Shown here: positions 16,385 through 24,980 of the stretch, one piece after another
Numbering within the stretch: the stretch's first letter is position 1
Layout: each line of letters begins with the position of its first letter
NCBI GenBank assembly: GCA_037446115.1
Contig: JBBIJF010000013.1
Location: 52,677 to 116,676, forward strand
Reading direction: 5' to 3'
Origin: JANWXD01 sp037446115
GTDB lineage: Bacteria; Acidobacteriota; Terriglobia; Bryobacterales; Bryobacteraceae
DNA: 64,000 nt
Notes under the pieces: model-generated
Database searches by the model: none
Told to the model about the DNA's origin: nothing
Seen by the model: only the letters and a program-made list of their open reading frames with translations
Program-made: the position numbers and the translations under genes

Positions 16385-17364
16385 GCGTCGCCTCGCACGC
16401 CGCGCACTCACCGGAACCTGGTTCGCCGGTGATGAGAACGACGGGGCTGATCGTCAATCCGCGGGCGGGAGGCGGCCGTGGAGGGCGGCGCTGGGCGCGA
16501 ATCCGCGACCGGGTGATGACGCGGTTGAGGCCGGTGGCTGTGGAGTTTACCTCCGGGCCGGGGCAAGCCTTCGACCTGGCGCGGAAGATGATCCGCAATG
16601 GGGTGGAACTGGTGGTGGCCGCAGGGGGAGACGGAACCGCGCACGAGGTGGCGAACGCGATTCTCCACGAGGCTGTCCCGGCGACCGCCGTTCTGGGCTT
16701 GCTGCCGCTGGGCAGCGCGAGCGATTTTGCGCGAGGCGCAGGCATTGCCCGCCATCCGGAAGCCGCCGTCGAAGTCCTGGCCCAAGGCGCGGTGGCGCCG
16801 GTTGACGTCGCGGAGATTTGCTCGCCGGCCTCGGGCCGGCGCTTTTTCCTGAACGTGGCCAGTTGCGGTCTGGGCGCCGCCGTGGCCCGGCGGCTTCAGG
16901 CGGTTCGCAACCGATCCTCCGGGGCATGGAGCTATCTGCGGGCGGTGATCGCCGAACTGAGCCGGTACAAACCTGCAAGTGTGACGATCGCCCTCGAAGG
17001 CGTGGACACCGCCGTGCGCAGCGCCGTGACGCACATCGCGGTCGGCAACGGCCGGTTTCAGGCCGCCGGGATGGAGATCTGCCCGAATGCCCGGCTCGAC
17101 GACGGATGGCTGGAAGTAACGCTGATCCGGCCGGTGGGCGTGGCGGAACTGGTGTGCGGCGCCCGTCTACTGTACGGCGGGCGCATTTACCGGCACCCCA
17201 AAGTGGATTACTACCGCGCCCGGCGGCTGCGGGCGGAGTCCGCCGATCCGGTCGAAGTCGAAACGGACGGCGAGCCGTACGGCCGCCTGCCGGTGGAGAT
17301 CACGGTGCTTCCGCGGGCGCTCCCGCTCGTAGTGCCGCCACGCGGCCTTGCGGCGGCTGCGTGA
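16381..17364 (+). CDS. Diacylglycerol/sphingosine kinase family lipid kinase (YegS/BmrU-like)
   Basis: 327 residues. The family's phosphate-binding elements are present: LIVNPRAGGGRG near 22-33, AAGGDGTAHEV near 80-90 (GGDGT ATP motif) and LPLGSASDFARG near 104-115, where most members have GTGNDFAR or GTANDFAR. The C-terminal beta-sandwich ends with a DGEPYGRLP motif. These soluble enzymes phosphorylate a lipid such as diacylglycerol or an undecaprenol-type lipid using ATP. GTG 16381 overlaps the preceding stop by four bases; ATG 16432 is an alternative start immediately before the first conserved strand. Confidence 0.88.
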   Translation: MSVASHAAHSPEPGSPVMRTTGLIVNPRAGGGRGGRRWARIRDRVMTRLRPVAVEFTSGPGQAFDLARKMIRNGVELVVAAGGDGTAHEVANAILHEAVPATAVLGLLPLGSASDFARGAGIARHPEAAVEVLAQGAVAPVDVAEICSPASGRRFFLNVASCGLGAAVARRLQAVRNRSSGAWSYLRAVIAELSRYKPASVTIALEGVDTAVRSAVTHIAVGNGRFQAAGMEICPNARLDDGWLEVTLIRPVGVAELVCGARLLYGGRIYRHPKVDYYRARRLRAESADPVEVETDGEPYGRLPVEITVLPRALPLVVPPRGLAAAA

Positions 17365-17374
17365 GCACGCAGGG

Positions 17375-17396
17375 TACACTGTCCGCGATGGAGGTG
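17375..17396 (+). promoter_or_regulatory. -10-like hexamer and ribosome site for the 17401 gene
   Basis: GGGTACACT (TACACT at 17375-17380) is followed by TGGAGGTG at 17389-17396, ending 4 bases before ATG 17401. This implies a 5' leader of about 14 bases and a transcript separate from, or added to, that of the lipid kinase. Confidence 0.45.
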
Positions 17397-17400
17397 TCCG

Positions 17401-18483
17401 ATGTTGCAGCACCTGGACACACTGATCGCCTTTGCGGTCGTGATGGCCATCCTCAGCTTGATGATCACGATCGTTGTCCAGGCCGTTTCGGCGCTGTTTG
17501 GGCTGCGTGGAATCAACTTGCGCCGTACGGTGACGGAGCTCGTGGGCGCCGTGTGCCCGCAGGCCGCCGGGCAGGCGCAAGCTCTCGCCACCGCGGCGTT
17601 GTCGCATCCGCTGATCTCCGATTCCAACTGGCCGAAGCTGGAGCGATGGCGGCTGGCGACGGCCGTCCGGCCGGACGAGCTGGCCGGCGTGATCGGGCTG
17701 ATCGCCAAGGACACCGGCAGTAGTTACCCGGAGGAGCTGCGCAAAGCTGCCGCAGTTGTGGCAGAAGCCGTTGCCGGAGCCTCGGAACGCGCGGCGGCCT
17801 TTCGGGCGTGGTTCGACACGGCGATGGACCGGGCCTCCCAGCGCTTCGCGGCGCAGATGCGGCTCTGGACGGTCATTTTCTCGGTGGTGTTGGCCTTCGG
17901 CATCCAGCTTGACACGCCCCGGCTCTTGGAGCGGCTTTCCCTGGACGCCGAAGTGCGAGCCCGCCTGGTGGCCGGCGCTGAGGCCGTCACGGAACAGGCA
18001 AGCGCGATCCTCAGCCCTGCCTCGAGCGCCATCCCGTGGGTTTACGGCGAGGCGGTGCGCGAGCTGAAACAACGAGCACCGGAGGCAAGCGGGCTTCCCG
18101 ATCCTCCCTCGTTTTCGACGCGCCAGGACGCGGAAATCTGGCTGCGGGCGCAACTGGGAGCGCGCGCGGATTCCCTGATCGCCGAGTACCGCGAGATTGT
18201 CGGCAAAAAGCTCACGGCGGCGGTGGACCGGCTGAAAGACCAAGCCGCCTCGCTCCACGCCGAGCTCTCGCGAAGCCGCCTGGCGTTGATTCCGGATCCG
18301 TATCCGGGCCTGCGTGCGTTTCTGTGGAGCCTGTGTCCGGTCAACCGCCAGTTCTGGGGAATCCTGATTTCGGCAGGATTGCTCAGCCTGGGAGCGCCCT
18401 TCTGGTTCAACGCCCTGAAATCGTTAGCGACGCTGCGCCCCCTGGTGGCGGCCCGACAGGAAGCGGAGCGACGCCCCTCTTGA
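17401..18483 (+). CDS. Membrane protein of unknown function
   Basis: 360 residues, family not recognised. An N-terminal helix (about 8-30, LIAFAVVMAILSLMITIVVQ), a central helix (about 160-176) and a C-terminal helix (about 320-345, with GAPFWFNALKSL) flank two charged, alanine-rich regions that look helical. The last 40 residues (LGAPFWFNALKSLATLR) have the feel of a conserved membrane end. Start ATG 17401 has GGAGG upstream. It follows the lipid kinase by 36 bases on the same strand, so a membrane-lipid or envelope role is conceivable but not demonstrated. The gene after it is convergent. Confidence 0.7.
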   Translation: MLQHLDTLIAFAVVMAILSLMITIVVQAVSALFGLRGINLRRTVTELVGAVCPQAAGQAQALATAALSHPLISDSNWPKLERWRLATAVRPDELAGVIGLIAKDTGSSYPEELRKAAAVVAEAVAGASERAAAFRAWFDTAMDRASQRFAAQMRLWTVIFSVVLAFGIQLDTPRLLERLSLDAEVRARLVAGAEAVTEQASAILSPASSAIPWVYGEAVRELKQRAPEASGLPDPPSFSTRQDAEIWLRAQLGARADSLIAEYREIVGKKLTAAVDRLKDQAASLHAELSRSRLALIPDPYPGLRAFLWSLCPVNRQFWGILISAGLLSLGAPFWFNALKSLATLRPLVAARQEAERRPS

Positions 18484-18575
18484 GGCCGATGTTTTCACTA
18501 AGCGGATCGCAGAAGATCAGCGCATTTGACCGGGCTTTTCCGCGACACGATTGACAGGCGCCGGAGTGAGGCGCG

Positions 18576-20222
18576 CTAGCCTGCCACCCAGCGCCCGCCC
18601 ACCATCGTGCGCTCGACAGGGATGTTGATCAGCGAGGAGGGGTCCACACTTCTTGGATCCTCACCCAACACCACAAGATCGGCCAGCTTTCCCGGCTCGA
18701 TGGAGCCTTTCAGATGCTCCTCGAAGGAAGCATAGGCGCCGTGGATGGTGCCGACCCGCAGCGCTTCCTCGACGCTGATGCGTTGAGCGGGCCCCCAGAC
18801 GCGGCCATGGCTGTCGGTGCGCGTGACGCTGGACTGCAGGGCCATCATGGGCTCAAAGGGGCCCGGCGGGTAATCCGAGGTTTGGGTGACGGGGATGCCT
18901 GCGTCCAGGAAACTCCGCACCGCGAACATCCGGTTGAGGCGCTCCGGGCCGTACTCGCGCATTTTTTCGCCGTGGTAGTAGACGTAGGTGGAAAAGGGAC
19001 TCGGGATGGCACCAAGGGCCCGGATGCGCTTGACGAGTTCCGGCGTGACGACGGTGCAGTGCTCGATGCGGAAGCGAGGGTCGCGGCGCGGCGCCTCACG
19101 TTGCAACCGTTCGTAGACGCGCAGGACCATGTCTATGGCCGCGTCGCCGTTGGCGTGGGTCCCGATCTGCCAGCCCGCCAGGTGCGCCTTACGGGCCTGC
19201 GCGTACAACTCCTCTTCGTCGGTCACGAGTATCCCGTAGTCATTCGGCCGGCCGACATAAGGTTCCGCCAGACGGGCCGTGCGCTCGGAGATGGAGCCGT
19301 CGGCCACCAGCTTGACTGCGCCCAGGCGCACCCATTCGTCGCCCAAGCCGGTGCGGACACCTGCGGCGATCATCTGATCGAGAAACCGGAACTGGATCAT
19401 GCAGTAGACGCGCAACGAAAGCTCTCCGGCCTCACGGGCGTCCTGGTATGCCTCAAGGTCCTGGGGCGTCGCCTCCGCGTCGTGAACGGAAGTAATTCCG
19501 GCGCGGGTCATCATCTGGGCGATCTGCCGGACCGCCTCGCGGCGTTCCGCACGGCTGAAGTGAAACGGGACGTGCTGTTGGACGATATCCTTTGCACGTT
19601 CCTCCAGTCTGCCTGTAAGGCGGCCGGCCGAGTCGCGGTCAAAGCGGCCGCCGCCGGGATCGGGCGTATCTTCGGTGACGCCCGCGACGCGAAGGGCAAC
19701 TGAGTTCACGTAGGCCGTATGGCCACCACGATGCTCCACCAGAACGGGATGGCGCGTGCTGACGGCATCCAGGTCCTCACGCGTAAGCCGGCGACTTTCC
19801 TGCGTCTTGGTGTCGTCGTATTTGAAGCCGACCACCCATTGGCCGGGCGGAGTCCGGGCGGCGCGCCGGCGCAGTGCCTCTTGGATCGCCCCAATCGAGC
19901 GCAGGTCGCAGTCCACCCAGCGGAGATGTCTCATGCCGGCGTAGAGCGGGTGCGTGTGCGCGTCAATGAAGCCAGGCACGACGGTCTTACCTCCCAGGTC
20001 AACGAGCTCGGTGCGGGCCACCGCAAGGGGGCGTACTTCGCGGTTGGATCCCACGGCGAGGAAACGACCGCGGGCGATCGCCACGGCCTGGGCGGCGGGC
20101 CGGGCGGAATCCATGGTGATGAAGTTGCCGTTGTAGAGGATCCGCTCCGGCTCGAGTCCGCGGGATGCTGCCAGGGTAGCGGGCCAGAGGGAAAGGAACT
20201 GGCGGCGGGAGGCCGGCTTCAT
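18576..20222 (-). CDS. Tat-exported metal-dependent amidohydrolase (YtcJ-like)
   Basis: 548 residues. The start ATG 20222 overlaps the pntB stop as ATGA; the frame is open far upstream but there it only shadows pntB. The N-terminus SRRQFLSLWPATLAASRG is a twin-arginine signal. The amidohydrolase core shows GFIDAHTHPL (HxH metal ligands) near 72, IGTHANGDAAI and FRIEHC further on, and TQTSDYPPGPFEPM near 450, the layout of the YtcJ/NfdA branch that hydrolyses amides or imides of unknown identity. Its coupling to a transhydrogenase operon is unexpected, and the two need not be functionally linked. Confidence 0.88.
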   Translation of the reverse strand: MKPASRRQFLSLWPATLAASRGLEPERILYNGNFITMDSARPAAQAVAIARGRFLAVGSNREVRPLAVARTELVDLGGKTVVPGFIDAHTHPLYAGMRHLRWVDCDLRSIGAIQEALRRRAARTPPGQWVVGFKYDDTKTQESRRLTREDLDAVSTRHPVLVEHRGGHTAYVNSVALRVAGVTEDTPDPGGGRFDRDSAGRLTGRLEERAKDIVQQHVPFHFSRAERREAVRQIAQMMTRAGITSVHDAEATPQDLEAYQDAREAGELSLRVYCMIQFRFLDQMIAAGVRTGLGDEWVRLGAVKLVADGSISERTARLAEPYVGRPNDYGILVTDEEELYAQARKAHLAGWQIGTHANGDAAIDMVLRVYERLQREAPRRDPRFRIEHCTVVTPELVKRIRALGAIPSPFSTYVYYHGEKMREYGPERLNRMFAVRSFLDAGIPVTQTSDYPPGPFEPMMALQSSVTRTDSHGRVWGPAQRISVEEALRVGTIHGAYASFEEHLKGSIEPGKLADLVVLGEDPRSVDPSSLINIPVERTMVGGRWVAG

Positions 20223-21613
20223 GCGGCTTCTTTGAGCGCGTGGATCAGGTCGTTGACCGCCTTTTTGCCGTCGGCGAAATACATGAGGGTGTTGTCGGCG
20301 GCAAACAGCGGGTTGGGGATCCCGGCGAAACCCGGGCTCAGGCTGCGCTTGATCACCACGACGGTGCGCGCTTTGTCCACATCGAGAATCGGCATGCCCG
20401 CGATGGGGGACTTGGGATCGGTGCGGGCCAGGGGATTGACGACGTCGTTGGCGCCGATGACGATGGCGACGTCGGTCTCCGGAAACAGGGGGTTGACTTC
20501 GTCCATGTCTTTGAGCTCTTCGTAGGGGACATCGGCTTCGGCCAACAGTACGTTCATGTGGCCGGGCATGCGGCCGGCGACCGGATGAATGGCGTAGAGC
20601 ACCTCGACGCCGCGAGACTCGAGCAGCTTGGCCAGCGCCTGCACCGCATGTTGGGCCTGCGAGACCGCCATGCCGTAACCTGGGACGATGATGACGCGCC
20701 GCGCCGTCTCCAGCAACATGGCCACTTCTTCGGGGGAGGTGGCTTTGACTTTTCCGGCATAGACCTTGTCCTCTTCGGCTTTGCCGGCCGCCACGGCGCC
20801 GAGGCCGCCGAACAGCACGTTCGGCAGGGAGCGATTCATGGCCCGGCACATGATTTGGGTGAGGATGATGCCGGACGCGCCGACCAGCGAGCCCGCGATG
20901 ATGAGCATGTTGTTGGAGAGTACGAAGCCCGTAGCTGCGGCCGCCAGTCCGGAGTAAGAGTTCAGCAGCGAGATCACGACCGGCATGTCTGCGCCGCCGA
21001 TCGGAATGGTGGTAAGCACCCCGAGCACGGAAGAGGCTGCGACCAGAAGCCAGTAGGCCGGGGCGGCTTCGGGCTCGCGGACCACCCAGACGGCGAGCGT
21101 CACACAAAGCGCTGCCCCCAGACCGTTCAGGAGATGCTGGCCGCGGAAGACGACGGCGTTGCCGGAAATCAGCTCCTGGAGCTTGGCGAAAGCCACAAGG
21201 CTTCCCCAGAACGTGACGCCGCCGATGAGAGCGGAGGCGGCAGTGGCCACCGTAAACTGGCGCGTGAGCTCGAGGCCTGCCGCGCGAGCCTCGAACAGGG
21301 CAGCCCCGGCCACCAGCACCGAGGCGCCGCCGCCGAAGCCGTTCAACAGCGCCACCATCTGGGGCATGCCCGTCATAGGAACCTTGACCGCCATGAGCGC
21401 CCCGGCCAGCCCACCGACGGCAAAGCCCGCCAGGATGAGCTGGTAGCTGATGATGCTGCGGTCGGCAAGTGTTACGACCACCGCGATGAGCATGCCGGTG
21501 GCGCCGAGCAGGTTGCCCCGCACCGCGGTCCGGGGGTGCGCCAGGCCTTTGAGGCCGAAGATGAACAGCGCCGAGGCGAGCAGGTAGGCCAGATTGACGA
21601 GATAGGCGGGCAT
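20219..21613 (-). CDS. pntB: NAD(P) transhydrogenase subunit beta
   Basis: 464 residues, standard for PntB: about nine transmembrane helices (residues 1-265) followed by the NADP(H)-binding domain III with VPGYGMAVSQAQ near 310 and the conserved GANDVVNPLA near 393. With PntAA/PntAB it moves protons inward while reducing NADP+ with NADH, supplying NADPH. It lies 3 bases after pntAB and overlaps the next gene by four bases. All expected domain III motifs are intact. Confidence 0.97.
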   Translation of the reverse strand: MPAYLVNLAYLLASALFIFGLKGLAHPRTAVRGNLLGATGMLIAVVVTLADRSIISYQLILAGFAVGGLAGALMAVKVPMTGMPQMVALLNGFGGGASVLVAGAALFEARAAGLELTRQFTVATAASALIGGVTFWGSLVAFAKLQELISGNAVVFRGQHLLNGLGAALCVTLAVWVVREPEAAPAYWLLVAASSVLGVLTTIPIGGADMPVVISLLNSYSGLAAAATGFVLSNNMLIIAGSLVGASGIILTQIMCRAMNRSLPNVLFGGLGAVAAGKAEEDKVYAGKVKATSPEEVAMLLETARRVIIVPGYGMAVSQAQHAVQALAKLLESRGVEVLYAIHPVAGRMPGHMNVLLAEADVPYEELKDMDEVNPLFPETDVAIVIGANDVVNPLARTDPKSPIAGMPILDVDKARTVVVIKRSLSPGFAGIPNPLFAADNTLMYFADGKKAVNDLIHALKEAA

Positions 21614-21616
21614 CGG

Positions 21617-21895
21617 CTACTTTCTCCGGAACATTTCGAGCATGCGGTGCGTGACGAGGAAGCCGCCGACAACGTTGATCGTGGCAAAGACCACCGCAAA
21701 GAACCCGAGTAGGGTCGTGAGCGTGGTGTGCTGAGTGCCCGCCGAGAGGATGGCGCCCACGATGGTGATTCCGGAGATGGCGTTAGAGCCGGACATGAGG
21801 GGCGTGTGCAGCGTCGGCGGAACCTTGGTGATGACCTCGAAGCCGACAAAGATCGCAAGCACAAAGATGGTAATCGCGGTTACCAGGCTTTCCAT
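21617..21895 (-). CDS. pntAB: NAD(P) transhydrogenase alpha subunit, membrane part
   Basis: 92 residues with three hydrophobic helices. It matches the membrane segment that in E. coli is the C-terminus of PntA and in many other bacteria is a separate subunit. The start ATG 21895 directly abuts the stop of pntAA (TGA followed by ATG, no gap), and pntB follows after 3 bases. Together the three genes encode a split-alpha proton-translocating transhydrogenase. Confidence 0.95.
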   Translation of the reverse strand: MESLVTAITIFVLAIFVGFEVITKVPPTLHTPLMSGSNAISGITIVGAILSAGTQHTTLTTLLGFFAVVFATINVVGGFLVTHRMLEMFRRK

Positions 21896-23062
21896 TCAGT
21901 TCTCCCTCACGATGACTTGCAGTTTTTCGAGCACGCGTGGATGCACTACCTGACCGTTGCGCGCCACAAGAGTCTCCCGGGTGATGGCATCTTCCGGGTC
22001 AACGGATAAAGTGCCGTTTTTCACCAGATGCACCAGAAACGCCGCAAGATTGCGCGCGTACATCTGGCTGGCGTGGTGGGGCACGGTGGCGGGAAGATTC
22101 AGCGGGCCCAGGATGGTCACGCCATGGGCCGTGACGGTTTGACCGGGCCGCGTGAGTTCGCAGTTGCCACCGCGCTCGGCGGCCAGATCCACGATGACGG
22201 AGCCGGACGCCATGGAGGCAACCATCGGCTCCGTGACCAGAACGGGCGCCCGCTCGCCGGGCACGGCGGCCGTGGAGATCACCACATCGCTTTCCGCCAC
22301 CACGCGAGCCATCAATTCGCGCTGGCGGCGGTAGAAGGATTCATCGAAGGCGCGGGCGTATCCGCCGGCATCCTCAGCTCCCGCGGTCTCCAGGGGCAAT
22401 TCGACGAACCTGGCGCCGACGCTCTGCACCTGCTCCTTTACCGAAGGACGTACATCGTAGGCCTGCACGACGCCGCCGAGGCGCCGGGCGGTGGCGATCG
22501 CCTGCAATCCGGCCACTCCGGCCCCGATGACAAACACACGCGCGGGGGCGAGAGTACCCGCGGCGGTCATCAGCATGGGAAAGATCTTAGGCAGATGTTG
22601 TGCCGCGAGGATCACGGCCTTGTAGCCGGCGATGGTGGCCATGGACGACAGAGCATCCATACCCTGGGCACGGGTGATGCGGGGAATGAGCTCGAGAGCG
22701 AACAGCGTCGCTCCCGTGGCGGCGGCTTCGCGGACGCGCTCGGGCGCCCCCAGCGGATCGAAGAAGCCGATCACGGTCTGGCGGGCTTTGAGCAATCCCA
22801 GATCGTCGCGACCCGCCTCCGGATTGCTGCCATAGGCACGAACCTGGAGGATGACGTCCGCGGTGGCAAAGAGCACTTCGCGGCTGGGGACGATTTGCGC
22901 ACCTTTCTCGGCATAGGCCGCATCCGGAAAACCGGCCTCCAGGCCTGCACCGGCTTCAATCATCACCTCAAGGCCAGCTTTTTTTAGCAAGGGCACGGCA
23001 GCAGGCACCAGGGCCACGCGCCGCTCGCCGGGATAGGTTTCTTTGGGGACGCCAACCGTCAT
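21896..23062 (-). CDS. pntAA: NAD(P) transhydrogenase alpha subunit, NAD(H)-binding part
   Basis: 388 residues, the soluble domain I of proton-translocating transhydrogenase. It shows TVGVPKETYPGERRVAL at the N-terminus and the NAD-binding loop VIGAGVAGLQAIATARRLG near 176-194, then YDVRP; the related alanine dehydrogenase fold shares these features. The absence of a membrane segment and the adjacent pntAB and pntB identify it as PntAA rather than alanine dehydrogenase. It is first in the operon, about 30 bases from the convergence-free end of the lactonase-like gene upstream on the same strand, so co-transcription from further upstream is possible. Confidence 0.95.
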   Translation of the reverse strand: MTVGVPKETYPGERRVALVPAAVPLLKKAGLEVMIEAGAGLEAGFPDAAYAEKGAQIVPSREVLFATADVILQVRAYGSNPEAGRDDLGLLKARQTVIGFFDPLGAPERVREAAATGATLFALELIPRITRAQGMDALSSMATIAGYKAVILAAQHLPKIFPMLMTAAGTLAPARVFVIGAGVAGLQAIATARRLGGVVQAYDVRPSVKEQVQSVGARFVELPLETAGAEDAGGYARAFDESFYRRQRELMARVVAESDVVISTAAVPGERAPVLVTEPMVASMASGSVIVDLAAERGGNCELTRPGQTVTAHGVTILGPLNLPATVPHHASQMYARNLAAFLVHLVKNGTLSVDPEDAITRETLVARNGQVVHPRVLEKLQVIVREN

Positions 23063-23093
23063 TGTCGTATCTCAAATTCCCAGATTGCCACAC

Positions 23094-24227
23094 TCAGCGC
23101 AAGCGCACGAAACGGACGCAGACCGGCACCGGCACTTTGAGCTGCCAGCCTGTGGGAATCAGATGTCCGGCGTCCGGATCCACCCGGAAGATCACCACGT
23201 TGTTCGAGTTCTGGTTGGCCGCGAACAGATAGCGCCCGGAGGGATCCAGGTTAAAATTCCGCGGCGTTTTGCCGCCGCTCGGAGTCTGTCCCCGGGCGAA
23301 AAGCAAGCCGGTCTTGGGGTCCACGGCGAAGACGGCGATGCTGTCGTGGCCGCGGTTGGACCCGTAGAGGAACCTCCCGTTGGGATGGACGCGGATCTCG
23401 GCGGTGGTGTTTTCCCCCGCGAACCCCTCAGGCAAGGTCGGAACGGTGTGGAGTTCTCTCAGGCGTCCGGGGCCGGCCTCCCAGCGGAAGGCGGTGACCG
23501 TGGAAGCCAGTTCGTTGATGACGTAAACGTAGCGACCCGAAGGGTGGAACGCGAAGTGGCGCGGGCCGCTGCCGGGTGCCAGGGCGGCAAAGGGAGGATC
23601 ATGAGGTTCGAGGGATCCTTTGACGGGATGGAAGCGGTAAACGAAAAGCTTGTCTACACCCAGATCGGCGGCGAGGACGAAGCGGTTGTCCGGCGAGGGC
23701 TGGATCGAATGAGCGTGCGGTTCGCGCTGGCGCCGCGGGTTGACGCTTGAGCCGGTGTGCTGCACAAAGGCGGAAGCTTCGTGCAGGCATCCGTCCGGCG
23801 TCACCGGCAGGGCGGCCACGCTTCCGCTCCCGTAATTGGCCACCAGCAGGTAGCGTCCGGTGGCATCGAAGCAGACATAGCAGGGGCCGGTTCCCCGCGA
23901 GGAGACCTGGTTGAGCAGGGTGAGTCTCCCCGTCTTGCGGTCAATCTGATAGGCATTCACGGCGCCGCTTTTGCCGCCCGCGAACTCGCCGACTTCGCTC
24001 ACGGCGTAGAGATAGCGCCCGTTGGGGTGCACTGCAAGAAACGAAGGGTTCACCGCCTCTGCCGCAAGTCCGAGTTCGGCGAGGCGGCCGGTGGCCGGAT
24101 CGAAACGCCACGCATAAATGCCCTTACTTTCGCCCCGGGTATAAGTGCCGATGTAGACGAGGTACTCGGCAGACAATGGCCCGCCGCAAAGCCACAGCAG
24201 GGACAAAACAAGCCGTGCAGATCTCAT
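23094..24227 (-). CDS. Secreted lactonase-family seven-bladed beta-propeller
   Basis: 377 residues from ATG 24227. The N-terminus (RLVLSLLWLCGGPLSA) is a Sec signal peptide. The mature part is a lactonase-family propeller: LVYIGTYTRGESKGIYAW opens it, repeated blades carry xxHPNGRYLYAVxE, DxTGRYLLVANYGSGSV and FHPSGRYVYVINE, and it closes with SGRYLFAANQNSNNVVIFRVD. Relatives of 6-phosphogluconolactonase (YbhE/Pgl) have this fold. A secreted version is unlikely to act in the pentose-phosphate pathway, so the substrate is uncertain. A TTG at 24263 would add 12 residues and spoil the signal peptide, so I reject it. Confidence 0.88.
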   Translation of the reverse strand: MRSARLVLSLLWLCGGPLSAEYLVYIGTYTRGESKGIYAWRFDPATGRLAELGLAAEAVNPSFLAVHPNGRYLYAVSEVGEFAGGKSGAVNAYQIDRKTGRLTLLNQVSSRGTGPCYVCFDATGRYLLVANYGSGSVAALPVTPDGCLHEASAFVQHTGSSVNPRRQREPHAHSIQPSPDNRFVLAADLGVDKLFVYRFHPVKGSLEPHDPPFAALAPGSGPRHFAFHPSGRYVYVINELASTVTAFRWEAGPGRLRELHTVPTLPEGFAGENTTAEIRVHPNGRFLYGSNRGHDSIAVFAVDPKTGLLFARGQTPSGGKTPRNFNLDPSGRYLFAANQNSNNVVIFRVDPDAGHLIPTGWQLKVPVPVCVRFVRLR

Positions 24228-24278
24228 GGCTTCATCAAATCGCAGACCGGCGAAGGACCGCAACCGCCGAAGGCCGCC

Positions 24279-24749
24279 TCACGGGATCCTGGTGAACCAG
24301 CGGATGTGACAGGCGACCTCGCGGAAGCCCTCCGAACGGTACAGGGCATTGGCGCGATCGTTGTCCGTCAGGCAGTCCAGGTTTGCGTAGAGCGCGCCTT
24401 GCTCCTTCAGGTAGCGAAGCATCCCGCGTAACATTTCGCGGCCGTAGCCGCGGCCCTGGGCTTCCGGGGCCACGGCCAGCAATTCGATATAGCCCAGACG
24501 GAGGATCGGATCCACGTACCCGGTCGCCACAGCGACCAGCCGGCCTTCCTCCTCGCCGAGCAGCACGGTTTGGGTTTGAAAGATGTGCGCGACGCGGAGC
24601 CGCCAGCGCTCGCGCCAGTCCCTTCCGTTGAGCGGGCCGAAATATTCATCCACGCGGCGGAACCAGGTGACGGGCTCGAAGCTGGCGAGCAGGAGTTGCT
24701 CAACCTTGGCGTAGTCCGCCTGACCGGCGACGCGGAAGCGCAGCGGCAT
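24279..24749 (-). CDS. GNAT family N-acetyltransferase
   Basis: 156 residues. The acetyl-CoA pyrophosphate loop EAQGRGYGREML lies near 98-109, preceded by a YIELLAVAPE strand and followed by LDCLTDNDRANALYRSEGF, the standard GNAT C-terminal end. The substrate is not predictable. Start ATG 24749 is chosen because a full promoter (TTGAAG, 17-base spacer, TACAAT) ends 6 bases before it, pointing to a leaderless message. A longer frame reaching 24818 includes the promoter itself and is therefore rejected. Confidence 0.88.
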   Translation of the reverse strand: MPLRFRVAGQADYAKVEQLLLASFEPVTWFRRVDEYFGPLNGRDWRERWRLRVAHIFQTQTVLLGEEEGRLVAVATGYVDPILRLGYIELLAVAPEAQGRGYGREMLRGMLRYLKEQGALYANLDCLTDNDRANALYRSEGFREVACHIRWFTRIP

Positions 24750-24755
24750 GGCGCG

Positions 24756-24784
24756 ATTGTACCCGCCCGTAAGTGAAGCTTCAA
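24756..24784 (-). promoter_or_regulatory. Sigma-70-type promoter for a leaderless GNAT message
   Basis: Minus strand: TTGAAG (24779-24784), exactly 17 bases, then TACAAT (24756-24761). The start codon follows 6 bases later, so transcription would start at about the A of the ATG. Confidence 0.65.
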
Positions 24785-24967
24785 GGCCATAAGGGTTGCG
24801 GCTCGGGCCGCCGGCCACACAGGCAAAACCCGGATTGTCGGGAAGCTGAGTGCGCTCGGCGATGCGTTCTGTTTACCGAGTGAGCAACGCCATGGGCAGG
24901 CTCGCCGAGCCGCGGGCAAAGGCCGGCGGGCATGGAAAAAATGGAGCCTTTTGGGGAGGCCGGCGCG

Positions 24968-24973
24968 TATCTT
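24968..24973 (+). promoter_or_regulatory. -10-like hexamer before the ECF sigma factor
   Basis: TATCTT ends 7 bases before GTG 24981, again implying a leaderless or nearly leaderless transcript. No clear -35 is seen. Confidence 0.35.
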
Positions 24974-24980
24974 CTAGTGA

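Noticed and set aside
20223..21107. N-terminal extension of the amidohydrolase into pntB
   Set aside because: The residues are arginine/glycine-rich shadow sequence in the wrong frame of pntB. A Tat signal begins exactly at ATG 20222.
24227..24263. TTG start adding 12 residues to the lactonase-like protein
   Set aside because: It spoils a good Sec signal peptide that starts at ATG 24227.
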